This document shows positions 21,164-31,816 of a stretch of DNA of 64,000 bases, piece after piece. A model generated the notes under the pieces. The model made no database searches, was not told where the DNA came from, and was given only the letters and a program-made list of their open reading frames with translations. The stretch is from Gracilaria vermiculophylla (lineage: Eukaryota; Rhodophyta; Florideophyceae; Gracilariales; Gracilariaceae). The first letter of the stretch is position 1. Each line of letters opens with the position of its first letter. A program made the position numbers and the translations under genes. The stretch is from positions 1,102,036 to 1,166,035 of the forward strand of contig JAHNZQ020000010.1 in assembly GCA_019155205.2 (NCBI GenBank). Direction: 5' to 3'.

Positions 21164-23863
21164 TCATGCGAGCCGTTCAAGCGCACTGCTTAAGGCACAT
21201 ATTGCCGCAATGCTTTGATTCAATGTTTGTTCACTAGCCGCAAAGAGCGCCATCGCCTCGCTTCGATTCTCTCTGGATAGTTTCGAGTTGGGTACATTCT
21301 TTCTATCGTGTTCTGCGACGGATGCCAATGCACGAACACAGTCGATTCCTAGTTTGCAGTATGCCTTCATAAAACGTCTCCGACGATTGATGTGTTCACA
21401 CAGCTTTTTGTCATCCTTGTAAGCATCCAGAAAATTAGAATCACTCGCGGCCAGGAAAAGACATGCGTTGCTTGTTGAGACCATTGGTGACACACAAGAC
21501 AGAAGACTTCTCTGTGGTGTGAAGTACTTCGGAAGGCATACTTCGACAAATCTTGTCCTCAATTCGCTGGCTTGAACCATATTCCAACCCTCCCGCTCTC
21601 CTTTGATCGACACTTCATCAGAGTATCGTATCACATCCTTCATTTCAGTTACGAGTTGTGCAGTGACTGCCATGCGTTTCGATTCCTGAAATATGGACTC
21701 CACAATCGTGTACCGAACGGCAGGGTGAGAGCACCTGCTCAACAAGTCTTTCAAAGTCTCATAGGCAACTTGTCTGTGCTTCGGATTATCACACGAAGCA
21801 ATTCCCTTCGCGAGATGCAGTGCTAAACCCTGTACATTTGCTTCACGACCCAAAACGCTTACAGAAAACCTCAGACGAAGCGCCTCCTCGTATGTTTCAA
21901 ATGCGTTCTTGGGTAGGCGACTGATAAATGGTCGGAGCATCAAAATTCCTGCCATTAACATGGTCGAGTCTGCGAGTGATACCAATGCCATAGCATACGG
22001 AAGAATCAGATCAAATGCATAGGTCTCATCTAGAAAATCAAATGCTGTTCCTGCGAGATCGTACTTGTAGTCATCGGTGACCGCACCGTCCTTGGGATTT
22101 AGCAAACTGCGGGTCTTCGGTCGAAGTACAGCACACAGATATTGGGCAATGCCATTCAGGCTGTATAGTGTGTTTTTCCTTTCTTTCCGCGATCTTATGT
22201 CCTCACCAAGGTGTTCCTTGAAGCGATCGTCAACTATGCTACAGCCCTCGATATTAAGACCGTTATTGGCAATCTGGCATACGAGAACAGGATTGGACCA
22301 CCCTAAGCCATCAAACAATCTAATGCACCTAGCAAGTAACACTTCCTTCTTCTCCCTGCGCATTTGCTTTCTAGTTTGAGCGGCCATCGACTTTTTCGAG
22401 GGAGGGTTTTTGCCACGAATACTTCGCTCTTCGCCAGGAGGAGGGGATATATCAGCCCATACCATGCCCATGATCTGGAGTGCTCTTGCCAGTGTTACTG
22501 CTCTCTCATTCACCCAATCAGTTGTTTCCTTGCTAATGGGATTTGCGGATTCATTATCATCTTTTCCTTCCTTTGACGGTTTACATTCGTTTACCTCTGC
22601 ACTTTTATTGTGTGTCTCTTTGGAACTCTCTGCACCACTCACTTTTTCCTTTCCGTTCCCTTTTTCCGCTTCTACTGCGTTACTCTTATCCACTGGATGA
22701 CTTCTAGGTCTCTGAGCAACATCCGTCCTGACACGTCCTGTGTCATCTACTTCAAGGCTGATTGTGTTACTTTCCGCTTTTTGCTTCACTTGTAAAGCTG
22801 TAATGTCTTCGAGAAATTGAAGAATAGTTTCACTCATGCCCTTTATTCTTCCCGACTTCTCGACACCAATTCCACCTTCATCAGGAACAAATGAACCATC
22901 AAATGTTTCAGCAAACGATAGCATGCGATCAAATTCCTTCAACAAGTCTCTCAAAAACTTGTGTCTCATTTTTGGGATTTGTAGAATAACTTTCATCCAT
23001 ATGTTCATTAACGGTTTTAACAACAAATACGACGATGCCTCCAAATACACAATATCAATCTGCTTCAGGAATGTTTTTATAGATAAATGCATTTCCCGCG
23101 GATTGCCATGCTCAACGAAAAGAGTAAGAAGCTTGAACGCATTTTCTTCAAGAACCTTAGTACACGTCTCTACACCGTCCATATATCTTGCCATGATCAA
23201 AGGCGTCAGGTCGAATGCCATCGCATTGAGAACAGCCTTTCCAGCCGCTTCATTGAGTTTCAGTGATTCACTTAAATTCGTGAGAATATCACCGATGAAC
23301 AGACCTAGTTCTTCATAGGTTCTGTGTGGAACTTTTTTCTGGGGTTTCTTGTCTTCCCACTGAATTTTAAGCAGTATACTTGACCCATAAACACTCTTTG
23401 GATGCGCTGGGTCCTCATCAGCTTTATCGCCCTTGATATCATCAGCTTTCTTCGTTTCAACACCTTCAATGTCGTTTTCTTCTGGTTTCGATTCTACATC
23501 AGGCTGTTGAGACTCGGTAGCTTCTTTAATCTTCTCAACAACAGGAGAATCAACTTGTGTAGTCGGCTTTTCATTCTTCGTAGATGCTAAAATATGGTAC
23601 TTCAACTCAGCCGTCATAACTTTTGCGTTGTAGGAAACGATATCATCTTCTTTCTTTATATCAGACGGTAGTTCTTCTTCTGCGTTTACTTGAGCCCATG
23701 CTTTGGGCAGGTCTAGCACAGGCATCACCTTTTGGTCTTCTTGGTAGTCTGGCCACATTTGGTCAGCTTCTTCCCCAGTTCCGACTAGCAGACGATGATC
23801 CTGCCTCTGCATCTGGTAGGATCCATCTTCTTGCTGCTTCAAATCATAAGCCTGCGCCTCCAT
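21164..23863 (-). CDS. Unrecognised 899-aa helical protein
   Basis: There is a clear single-exon coding region, ATG at 23863 (MEAQAYDLKQQEDGS). Residues 1-165 are acidic and lysine-rich and probably disordered. Residues of about 170-350 form a helical block (RTYEELGLFIGDILTNLSES; LLKPLMNIWMKVILQIPKM). A charged serine/lysine-rich linker follows at about 370-450. Residues of about 455-899 are again helical with repeated leucine-rich pairs suggesting an ARM/HEAT-like solenoid. There are no catalytic motifs, membrane segments or signal peptide. The even helix spacing suggests a scaffold in the cytosol or nucleus. I could not match it to a family; its coding character is supported by length, composition and the lack of a comparable open frame on the other strand. 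Confidence 0.7.
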   Translation of the reverse strand: MEAQAYDLKQQEDGSYQMQRQDHRLLVGTGEEADQMWPDYQEDQKVMPVLDLPKAWAQVNAEEELPSDIKKEDDIVSYNAKVMTAELKYHILASTKNEKPTTQVDSPVVEKIKEATESQQPDVESKPEENDIEGVETKKADDIKGDKADEDPAHPKSVYGSSILLKIQWEDKKPQKKVPHRTYEELGLFIGDILTNLSESLKLNEAAGKAVLNAMAFDLTPLIMARYMDGVETCTKVLEENAFKLLTLFVEHGNPREMHLSIKTFLKQIDIVYLEASSYLLLKPLMNIWMKVILQIPKMRHKFLRDLLKEFDRMLSFAETFDGSFVPDEGGIGVEKSGRIKGMSETILQFLEDITALQVKQKAESNTISLEVDDTGRVRTDVAQRPRSHPVDKSNAVEAEKGNGKEKVSGAESSKETHNKSAEVNECKPSKEGKDDNESANPISKETTDWVNERAVTLARALQIMGMVWADISPPPGEERSIRGKNPPSKKSMAAQTRKQMRREKKEVLLARCIRLFDGLGWSNPVLVCQIANNGLNIEGCSIVDDRFKEHLGEDIRSRKERKNTLYSLNGIAQYLCAVLRPKTRSLLNPKDGAVTDDYKYDLAGTAFDFLDETYAFDLILPYAMALVSLADSTMLMAGILMLRPFISRLPKNAFETYEEALRLRFSVSVLGREANVQGLALHLAKGIASCDNPKHRQVAYETLKDLLSRCSHPAVRYTIVESIFQESKRMAVTAQLVTEMKDVIRYSDEVSIKGEREGWNMVQASELRTRFVEVCLPKYFTPQRSLLSCVSPMVSTSNACLFLAASDSNFLDAYKDDKKLCEHINRRRRFMKAYCKLGIDCVRALASVAEHDRKNVPNSKLSRENRSEAMALFAASEQTLNQSIAAICALSSALERLA

Positions 23864-24774
23864 TGAAGAGCTAAATGTTCACAACGACTATGATTCAACG
23901 ACAATCTCTTGATTATCAGAGAAAGCGTTTCCTACGCTCTCTTGACGGTATAGATGTGAATAATGCGACCACCTACGTTGGAAAATGCTAATCTCTCCTT
24001 CAACGCCCACACCTTAACGAAGAAGAGAAGCGATGGCTGTGACTCGAACCCTTCCACGACTGTACCATTGAATACCGATCAAGAATGAGACCCCGCGGCG
24101 CGCACGAGTAAATGGGACCATTTTTCCATCTATCAGATGGATCCGCGTACAGTGCTTGATTAGATCCGAAAGGATATGGTTGCAGGGCTACTGAAATCTT
24201 TTCAGAGAGCTTCTTGGCAACCAAAATATGTGCTCAAATGCCACGTGTCAACACTGCAATGTGTGGTCACGTTTCGACTCGAGACTCTCGCCGAAACGCG
24301 TCCTGTTGCACTCGGTGTCCAAAGTTGCATGGAGAGGGGCTCTGGAGAACATGAATGTGATTCAATAACCGTACGACTACTGGCATACAAATGACGGGAT
24401 ACGGGGCTATCAAGGTGTCCTCGGCATCGACAGCTGCGATTGTCTATCGAGAAATGCCATTGCACAGTCACACTGAACATGCCCACGGTGCTGTGGTTTC
24501 TAGCCATCCGCGCACAGAACTGCTTTCCGGAAGCCAAAGGATCCTCTCGTGGCTAAAAGCTCGCTTATAGTGCAAGGCATTAGGTACATTGGGAGACTTT
24601 GTCACATGCATGCCATAAGACGTTCTTCTTTTTCAAATCCCAACTGCGCGAGTTCGCCATTGTAACGCGCATCAGTCTGCTCCTTTTACTTTTTGCTTCC
24701 GAGGTTTGTTCAACAAGATATAGCGTCACGTGTAGGCGCCCCCTGCCCAGTCAAGAACTCCCTGCTCCAAAGCC
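23864..24774. other. Intergenic region with a tRNA B-box-like site
   Basis: The 911 bases lie between divergently transcribed genes (the minus-strand helical protein and plus-strand CYP51). A B-box-like GGTTCGAGTC reads on the minus strand at 24041-24050, but no cloverleaf can be drawn around it. A pyrimidine-rich stretch (24625-24715) precedes the CYP51 start. Confidence 0.45.
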
Positions 24775-26424
24775 ATGGACGCAGCTGTTTCTCGCGTCCA
24801 AACCGCCTTCTTCGACACAGTCACATCAGCGAAATCTGGTGACATCGAAGCAATTGGATGGCTTGTGGTCATCGCGCTATCCATTGTGCTAGGCGTTATA
24901 GCCTTCTTTCAGGTCGTGGTCGGTGACGCGAAAGTTTCAAATGCCAAACGGCTTGGCAAGTCAATACCGCCTCCAAGCTACAACGTTGGTCTGCCATTCA
25001 TCGGCAATGTGCTGGCGTTTGCCAAGAACCCATTGGATTTGGTCTGGGAGGGATACGCTAAAAAAGGGGAGGTCTTCACGGTGCGGCTCTTAACAACTCG
25101 CCTGACATTCCTCATCGGCCCCGCAGCTTGTGAGACTTTCTTCAAAGCATCCGACACAGAACTTGACCAAAGCGAACCGTACAAGTTCAGCACCCCCGTA
25201 TTTGGGAAAGATGTCGTATACGACGCCACGCTCGAGAACCGTCTACAGCACTTTCGAATCCTGTCAATGACTTTAAGAGTGAACATGTTGGAAACTTATG
25301 TTCCACTTATGATCAAGGAGGCTGAAGATTTCTTTGCCAAGTGGGGTGATGAAGGTGAAGTCGATCTTTTCAACGAATTAGGCAACCTCATCATCCTCAC
25401 TGGCTCGCGTTGCATTATGGGTCGCGAAGTTCGAGAGAACCTCTTTGGAGAGGTATCACAACTCATTCACGACCTTGACCAAGGGATGCAGCCAATTTCA
25501 GTTCTTGCGAATTGGTTGCCCATCGCAGCCCACAGAGTTCGCGACCGTGCGCGTAAAAAGATAGGCGAATTGTTCGAGCCAATCATTCGAGCTCGCAGAG
25601 CAGGTCACAACAGGGAAGACGACATGCTCCAATGGTTAATAGAAGCCAAGTACAAAAATGGAAAAGCTTTTTCAGAGCATGAAATTGTCGGTATTCTTGT
25701 TGCAGGTGTAAGTGCAGATGACTTCCTATTCGAGGCTTTGAGATGCACACGGGATTCAACACAACACTGACATATTTTCTCTTTGCAAATCTTTTTCTCA
25801 CAGTTGTTCGGAGCACAACACACATCAAGCGCTACATCGACATGGATTGGCATGCACTTGCTACGTGACAAAAGAGTTCTTGCACGGGTTATTCAAGAAC
25901 AAGACGAGGTGCTTGAAAGTACGAAAGGGGTATTAAACTATGAGGCTCTAACGAAGATGGATCTTCTCCATTCATGCATGAAAGAAACATTGAGGATGCA
26001 CCCGCCTTTAATATTCTTGATGCGAAAGGTGCTTGAGCCACGCCCAGCTCTAGGAGGGCGCTTTGTTATTCCAGTTGGTGACTACGTTGTAGCTTCCCCA
26101 AGCGTGGCAGGTATGCTTCCTGACGTCTTTGCCGAACCGACTAAATGGGATCCCGATCGTTTCCTGCCTCCTCGTGAAGAAGACAAGGTTGCTCCGTACT
26201 CATTTCTCGGTTTCGGAGCTGGTCGACATGGTTGCATGGGGGAGGGTTTCGCTTACGTTCAAGTCAAGACAATTTGGAGCACTCTGCTGAAAATGTTCGA
26301 CATGGAAGCCGTCGGAAACATTGTACCGGAACCCAATTACAATGCATTGGTTGTGGGGCCTTCATATGGAACATGTATAGTGAGATACAAGCGTAAGAAG
26401 CCCTTGAAGAACACAAAAAGCTAG
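24775..26424 (+). CDS. CYP51: Sterol 14-alpha-demethylase, cytochrome P450 CYP51 (two exons)
   Basis: Exons are 24775-25707 and 25804-26424 (517 aa). The 96-base intron has donor GTAAGT, branch-like CACTGAC and acceptor TTCTCACAG; joining them gives VAGLFGAQHTSSATSTW, the CYP51 I-helix motif, so the splice is secure. An N-terminal membrane anchor sits at about 25-49, followed by PPPSYNVGLPFIGN. The ExxR motif is KETLRMHPP (E372, R375), and the haem loop is FGAGRHGCMGEGF with ligand Cys455; the usual RC before the invariant glycine is GC here. The C-terminal FAYVQVKTIW is typical of CYP51. The enzyme removes the 14-alpha methyl group from sterol precursors in the endoplasmic reticulum, using oxygen and electrons from P450 reductase or cytochrome b5. 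A cytochrome b5 gene converges on it, with the stop codons 28 bases apart. Confidence 0.95.
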
Positions 26425-26452
26425 TCTTGACCGGTCAATGACATAAATCACA

Positions 26453-26995
26453 CTAGTCCCCTTTCTTGTCGGATGTTTCGGGCGGAGCAAGATCCCCGAT
26501 GTAGAACTCATCGATCTTCACAAAAAAAAACAGAAAGCCTCAGTGTTAGTTTCTTCGTTCAGAAATTGCTTTCACACATACAAACAGTCGCGACTGGCAC
26601 GGTCGTGAAATGTGATGATATGAATCACGTCCGAAGTATTTAGAGCGCCTACTTACCAGATCCCAAACCCGAGCTGGATGTTGTGATCCCGAAAATCCTT
26701 TCGTTGAGTCTCGCCCTGCGTTTCGAAGCATAGCCTCTCCGCCTGGATGCAATGCAAAATAATCTGTGAAGTTGTAAACCTTTCCTTTAATGATGAGCCA
26801 AAGATCATTTGGTGAATTGTGAGCAGCAACATCTTCTTCGGTGTAGAATCGCCCGGATCCTACACTTGATGCAGTCTGAGGGGCAGCCAGAACAGGGGAT
26901 CCACCTCCAAGACCGCCATGTCGGTACCGACGATTTAGAACATATACGCATATACACAGCAGAAGTCCAATAATCGCCAAAGGTAACGTGATCAT
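26453..26995 (-). CDS. N-terminally anchored cytochrome b5 (two exons)
   Basis: Exons are 26657-26995 and 26453-26515 (133 aa), with a 141-base intron (GTAAGT, branch-like CTAAC, polypyrimidine tract, GAAG acceptor). The last exon supplies IDEFYIGDL, the normal end of a cytochrome b5 fold, and the stop. The haem axial ligands are His83 in HPGGEAML and His106 in QHPARVWDL, with spacing close to that of typical cytochromes b5. Residues 4-21 are a membrane helix followed by NRRYRHGG, so the anchor is N-terminal rather than C-terminal, as in plant CB5-like proteins. The haem domain would face the cytosol at the endoplasmic reticulum. Convergent placement beside CYP51 hints at a role in sterol synthesis; that is inference. 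Without the small exon the protein would run into intron sequence and lack the final helix. Confidence 0.92.
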
Positions 26996-28309
26996 TATAC
27001 GGGCTCGTTGCTCTTGGTTTCACTTCGACGGAGATATTCCTTTTTGGAGTAGCTCTCTAAGGCAGGCTGGGCTTCAAGATGGCTGACACTTATAACGCAA
27101 AAATGTCTGGCGAGAAAGGATGGCAGTGAAGGAAAGCAGATTGTTTTGATGATGATAACCGAATTGTCTTGTATCCCAACTCTTGACAGGTGCAGCGGAT
27201 TTGACATAATCATTTTGATCTTTTGTACAGAGGGTCTACAGCATCATTTTTGCGGCATTTTGGATTTTCTCTAGTGAAGTAATACTTTACCCTATGGCAT
27301 AGTTTTCCTACGTTAGTCATGTCATGCTGAGACGGTGATACAGACCATCCGGAGATCGAGCTTCGCTACCCAGGGTATCGCCATACTTTAGTTATGCAAC
27401 TCATTACACCGCAGGGATAGAGGATTTGAACTCCAAACCCGTCCCCTCAATCCCTGACCGCTAGACTAATGTTTTGGATTTTATGTGCACAACAGATTCC
27501 GTACGATAGTTGTGGAATTTCTCAAGAGTTAACTTGCGCACGTCTCTGAAAATACTTCAAGGACCGTGTGCCAAATGCAGCTCAGTGAGACATGAGCTAC
27601 ACATGCCATAGATGGCGATAGAGTCTGGCGCCCGACATGCTCTGACTTCGAGTAGAACGAACCCAACCAACGTTTCTTGCGGCTACGAGATCGTCGCGTG
27701 TTTTAATTTTCTGGTTCTTCGCATCCTTGTGGTGTTGATCAGTTGACTTCATGACGTAATCCTGTCTCTAATCCGCTTGCACGTCTTTCTACTCATGAGC
27801 ATTGGTGTTGTAAAACGGCCATGGTTCACTCACTATTCGGTTTCCGAGAGGTTCTCACAAAAAGACATTCAGTGATGGCTATCAGATCTTCTCGAAGAGC
27901 ATATTTCACGGAATCAATGATGGTGTCGCACTGACGATATCCTGACGAGAGTCTGTTCATGAGTTGGTCCATTTTTTCATTGTTCCACCGGGTTGGCCGT
28001 TTTAGATATCGAGCTTATGAGAACCAAGAAAAGAGAAGTCATATAATTTCGGTGATTTGCATTACCTGGACGAGCATGAGACGTCGTAATTGAGCTTGGG
28101 CATAAGTTATTTTGATACATGTATCGCAGGCAAAGCACATGAACAGCTCTCGGTTTTTCGACACACCTGCACGCACAACACTCAACATCATGCAAAGTAA
28201 AAGTCATGAAAACCAACTTTTACTTTAAGAATGAATGTATGTGTCGCATTCGTCTAGATTAGAACTGTGTTATCTGTATCACAAATTCAAATCGCTCTTT
28301 CTTATGGAA
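26996..28309. other. Intergenic region with a tRNA-like hairpin
   Basis: The 1.3 kb contains no supported gene. At 27412-27456 there is a strong inverted repeat: 12-base arms with one mismatch and a 21-base loop. On the minus strand it reads as an A-box-like TAGTCTAGCGGTCAGG followed by GAGTTCAAATCC (see findings). Confidence 0.5.
27412..27475 (-). other. tRNA-like sequence, probably a decayed or tRNA-derived element
   Basis: On the minus strand the order is an A-box-like segment with a D-arm that can pair (three of four pairs, two of them G-T), then a B-box-like GAGTTCAAATCC. The A-to-B distance is about eight bases too short and no anticodon stem forms. The strongest structure is instead a hairpin of arms 27412-27423 and 27445-27456. 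It could be a tRNA pseudogene, the head of a SINE, or chance. No intact tRNA is claimed. Confidence 0.3.
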
Positions 28310-30762
28310 CTAGTCAGTCGTTACATCTTGACTTCCTTGTTCAGGAGTTATCTTCTTCGAATTCAAGAGCTTGGAATACTCTACAAGAAGGACCTCTACG
28401 TATGTTTTGATTCCTTTTTGAGTGAGGAAATTTGCCGCAAAATCGTTAGCGTTTTTGGCGATAGTTTGTACTTCTGAGTCGTGCTCTTGAGCCCATTTGA
28501 TCTTCTCAGTTGTATCTTGAAAGAAGAAATCTGTTGGAATGTAGTGGGTGAAGGGTTTGAGCAGCGGTTCCCAGAACTGTCCACATGGTGTTTCTTGTTT
28601 GATTATCGCTGAAGGACCAAATACTTGTTTGTTCAATCGATCAGCCCAGAAGCAATTACCTTCGGCGTACATAATGTACTTATATTGATGATGATCAGCT
28701 TCGCTCAGAATCCGCATCTGATGCATTTCACCGCCCCACCGCCCGCTAACACCCACATCAAATAAATCTGGATTCTGAGTAGATAAGAAATGAAGCCTAC
28801 TTCTCCCGGAATCATTAGAATGTTCATCTGCCTCTTCTTTTGTTTTGTAGAACATACTAGGACGGTTTCCACCACGAAAAACGGCTTTCGCGACTTTCTC
28901 TGTCCATGGTGTTCTATCCGAGGATTTATATTTTTCCATTTTCGCATCCCAGCTTTTCAGTCCACCGCGGACAGCATCTCCTTCCCACATTGGAAATGGT
29001 ATGTTGTCTGAAAAGTTACACGAGACTATTGTAAACGTCGGGCTGCTCTCCTGATACACAGAACCTCGATAGGTGTGCTCGGCATTAACGGTTTGAACGC
29101 AATCATGAACAGCGACGATGAATTCTGTATCGGGAACTTTTCCTTCCTTGGCAATGTCGCTCAGCAATCCTATAAGCTCTTGTATGCGAGTCTTGTAGAA
29201 TGGTTTTGAGTTTTTCGTCATCTCATACGGATCCATAAGATAGAGTTCTTTGTTTGAATGAAGGGTTAGATTCAGTTGACAAGTACGCAGCGTGTGCTTT
29301 TTCACAAGGGCTCAAGAAAGTACTTACTTTTCTCAACAAGCTGAAAAAGAATGGTCTGTATTCCTTTGTTAGATCCCGGAGGACTTAAAGAGTACGTCTT
29401 TCGTCGAAGGATCTCAAAGAATGAACGTCTGTCTATCCCATCACCAAAAGGGGCGAGATATGCCTTCACAAGTTTCTGGTAATACGAACGTATCTGTGCA
29501 TCTTCTAGAATACCGGTGTCCGCAGGCACTTGGAGTTCTTCCATTTTTCTATTCATCGGATGCGGACCAGCGTACGTGCTGTTCACGGTAAAAGGTGTCT
29601 GAGGGGAGTCAGATTTCTTCTTCTTCTTTCCAGTTTTGCTTTTCTTCTTCTTCGCTTTTGGCTTTTTCTTTCCATCTCCATCACTTTTGTTCGAAGACAT
29701 CTCTGACTTTTCCGAATTCTTTTTTGTTGAGGTTGTGGTACCATCTTCAGTTTTTTCTCCTGTTGGCTTATCTCCTGACTGATCCTGTTGCTCTCCATCC
29801 TTAGAAGTAGATTTCGCTTCACCTTTGTTCTCATCTGTATTCGAGCCATTGTTTGAAGTCGAATCTGAGCTATTGGATACTGCAGAGTCATCTTTGGATT
29901 TGTTTGCGTCCGATTTTGTTTCACCTTCGCCCTTAGGAGTAGAATCTATGTCTTTCTTCTTTGAAGAACTGCTTGTCTTCTTCTTCTTTTTCTTTTTCTT
30001 TTTTTTCTTCTTTTTCTTCTTTGAAGTTTCGCCTTTTGCCTTTCCTTTCTTCTCGGAAGAACTACCCTGAGTACTTGCTGGTGATGATTCTTTTTCTTTT
30101 CCCTTTTTTGTGTCTGAAACGGTGTTGTTTTTTTCTCCCGATTCAGCAGCCTTCGCAATGCCCTCCGCGCTTGTACTATTTCCCCCAGCTGGAGTGCTTT
30201 CGTGCTCATCAAAAGCACCCGTTAGGCCGATGGCTCCCGGAAGAAGGTTTGAGTTTCTTTTCTCTTCCACATTACCTTCAAGAATCTCAAATTTCTTCCC
30301 TTCACTAGTTATGGCTCCGGGTAATTGAATTTGAACTGTTATGTTGTCTTGACTCGGAAGGTGAGGATTTGTTGGGATAGCCACTCGTAATGATTCAATC
30401 ACCCTCGATTTTGGTTGAGGTTTTGGTCTGGAAGCTGCTACATCCCAGAAAGTTGATATGTACAAAAGGATGAATACGCTGAACAATATCTGTCGTTGCC
30501 ACCGTCAATCGCGGTAAGAAACGGAGACATGTCAGTCCTCGCAGCATTCCCTACAAATTGCGAAGCAGTGATGACTTACATATCCCCAGTTTTGGAAAAC
30601 AAAAACAAACGCTGTTCGAACGTAATGCCTCCACACGGAAAGAAAGAACTCTTGTACGAAATGTGAACCATGTCCGCTTTTCAAATCTTTCTTGTATCTT
30701 TGCGACGAATTCTTTTTGTGAGATAAGTGTTTCGAACTTCCTGTTGAAAACTTTTGGGGCAT
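28310..30762 (-). CDS. GT90 (CAP10-domain) glycosyltransferase with signal anchor (three exons)
   Basis: Exons are 30580-30762, 29328-30489 and 28310-29247 (760 aa), with introns of 90 and 80 bases (donors GTAAGT; acceptors CAG and AAAG). The middle block has no in-frame ATG at its start, only TTG after a splice acceptor; adding the first exon gives an ATG, a basic cytosolic tail and one continuous membrane helix (about 47-77) that spans the first junction, a type II Golgi/ER topology. A lumenal lysine/serine-rich stretch of about 250 residues follows, with a run of about 15 lysines. The second junction restores LVEKKLYLMDPYE. The C-terminal domain (about 340-760) carries CAP10/GT90 features: YRGSVYQESSPTFTIVSC, KAVFRGGNRPSMF, and KYIMYAEGNCFWADRLNKQV. 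Such enzymes add xylose or glucose to proteins or polysaccharides. The acceptor is unknown. Confidence 0.87.
29975..30030. repeat. (CTT)n/pyrimidine microsatellite in the glycosyltransferase gene
   Basis: Near-perfect CTT and TTT units encode the long lysine run of the lumenal linker. This is the second in-frame (CTT)n lysine tract in the window. Confidence 0.8.
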
Positions 30763-31816
30763 TTTTTCGGATAAATATAGACACCGAAAGTATCGTGGTA
30801 ATGATGTATAGTTTCGCTGGAGGGAAACATTCACAGGATAAGTCGGGTCATGAAGGTTCTCTCACCGGCTGATGTTGGGACCACCGATGGGAAAACTCCG
30901 GCACATCGGCCAGGCCTCATCAACTCAGAGTTAAAAAGAACGACAGTCTACAGAAGACGTCTAAGATAAAGCGCCTCTTTTAATTCGAAGGCGCAGCGAA
31001 TTAAATTCTTGACCGACGTGATAAGTCTGCCAAAGCGCTCCTCCGCAATTATTTTCCACTCCAAGAACCGGTTAATGTTCACAAGGCGTGCACACGACGC
31101 GCACTGGATATCAGCGGAGAATTATTAATGGATGTCATCCTGGGAAGCTCAGCGTGCCCTCCACCATCATCTTCGAGAACATCTGCTGTGCTTCAAAGCA
31201 ACTGCAGATTTTGGTTCAAATAATATATATTAATCTACCTCTTGTATTACCTTGAGCATTCATTCTGCCTGAAAGGAAAAAGTCTTTTCTCTACTAACGC
31301 TATAATCGTTCTTGTCAAAACCATCCACGACACTCCCCTTGTTGCACTTGGAACAAACGAAAATGCGGTGCATGGAGCTAGATAAGCTTGTAAAGAGACG
31401 ATTAACATCCCTGAGTAGGAAACTACTCGCTGGAAAACACTGAAGTTGTGGCGGTCTGCTCACTGCGAAGTCGGCAAGAAAAAAATTCAATCTGGGCAGA
31501 GATAGCGCCCATAAACTGTTTGGGATCTTGAAATCAGTGCCAGATACTTTAGCCTGTTCAAAAGTGCAAGATTAAATGCAGTGTAAGAGTGCAAATCAGT
31601 GATGCATAAGTGGTATTTGACGTCTTTCATTCTGTGGATGGAATGCTTCCTTGGTTCATGTACCTTCACTGACAATCCAAGACGAAAGTACAAGATGGGA
31701 GGCCAGTAGGTCAGTAGTCATCTGCAAAGTAACTCAACCACTGTTCAACTATACGCCTTCTTTCACCAATTAGGTTCCTTCCGTTCAAGCCTCACTGCGT
31801 GAGCATCAGAAATATA
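30763..31816. other. Divergent intergenic region, 1.05 kb
   Basis: This separates the start of the glycosyltransferase (minus) from the start of the ARM-repeat gene (plus). A/T-rich patches (ATAATATATATTAAT near 31217-31231) could be promoter elements for either gene. No gene was seen. Confidence 0.45.

Noticed and set aside
24030..24110. Candidate tRNA on the minus strand
   Set aside because: A B-box-like motif is present but the T-stem, acceptor and anticodon stems do not pair.
31799..31816. Extended N-terminus of the ARM protein
   Set aside because: The first codon is GTG; the first in-frame ATG is at 31817. The same reasoning was used for the genes starting at 17771, 34222, 36556, 39817, 41801, 45693 and 48147.
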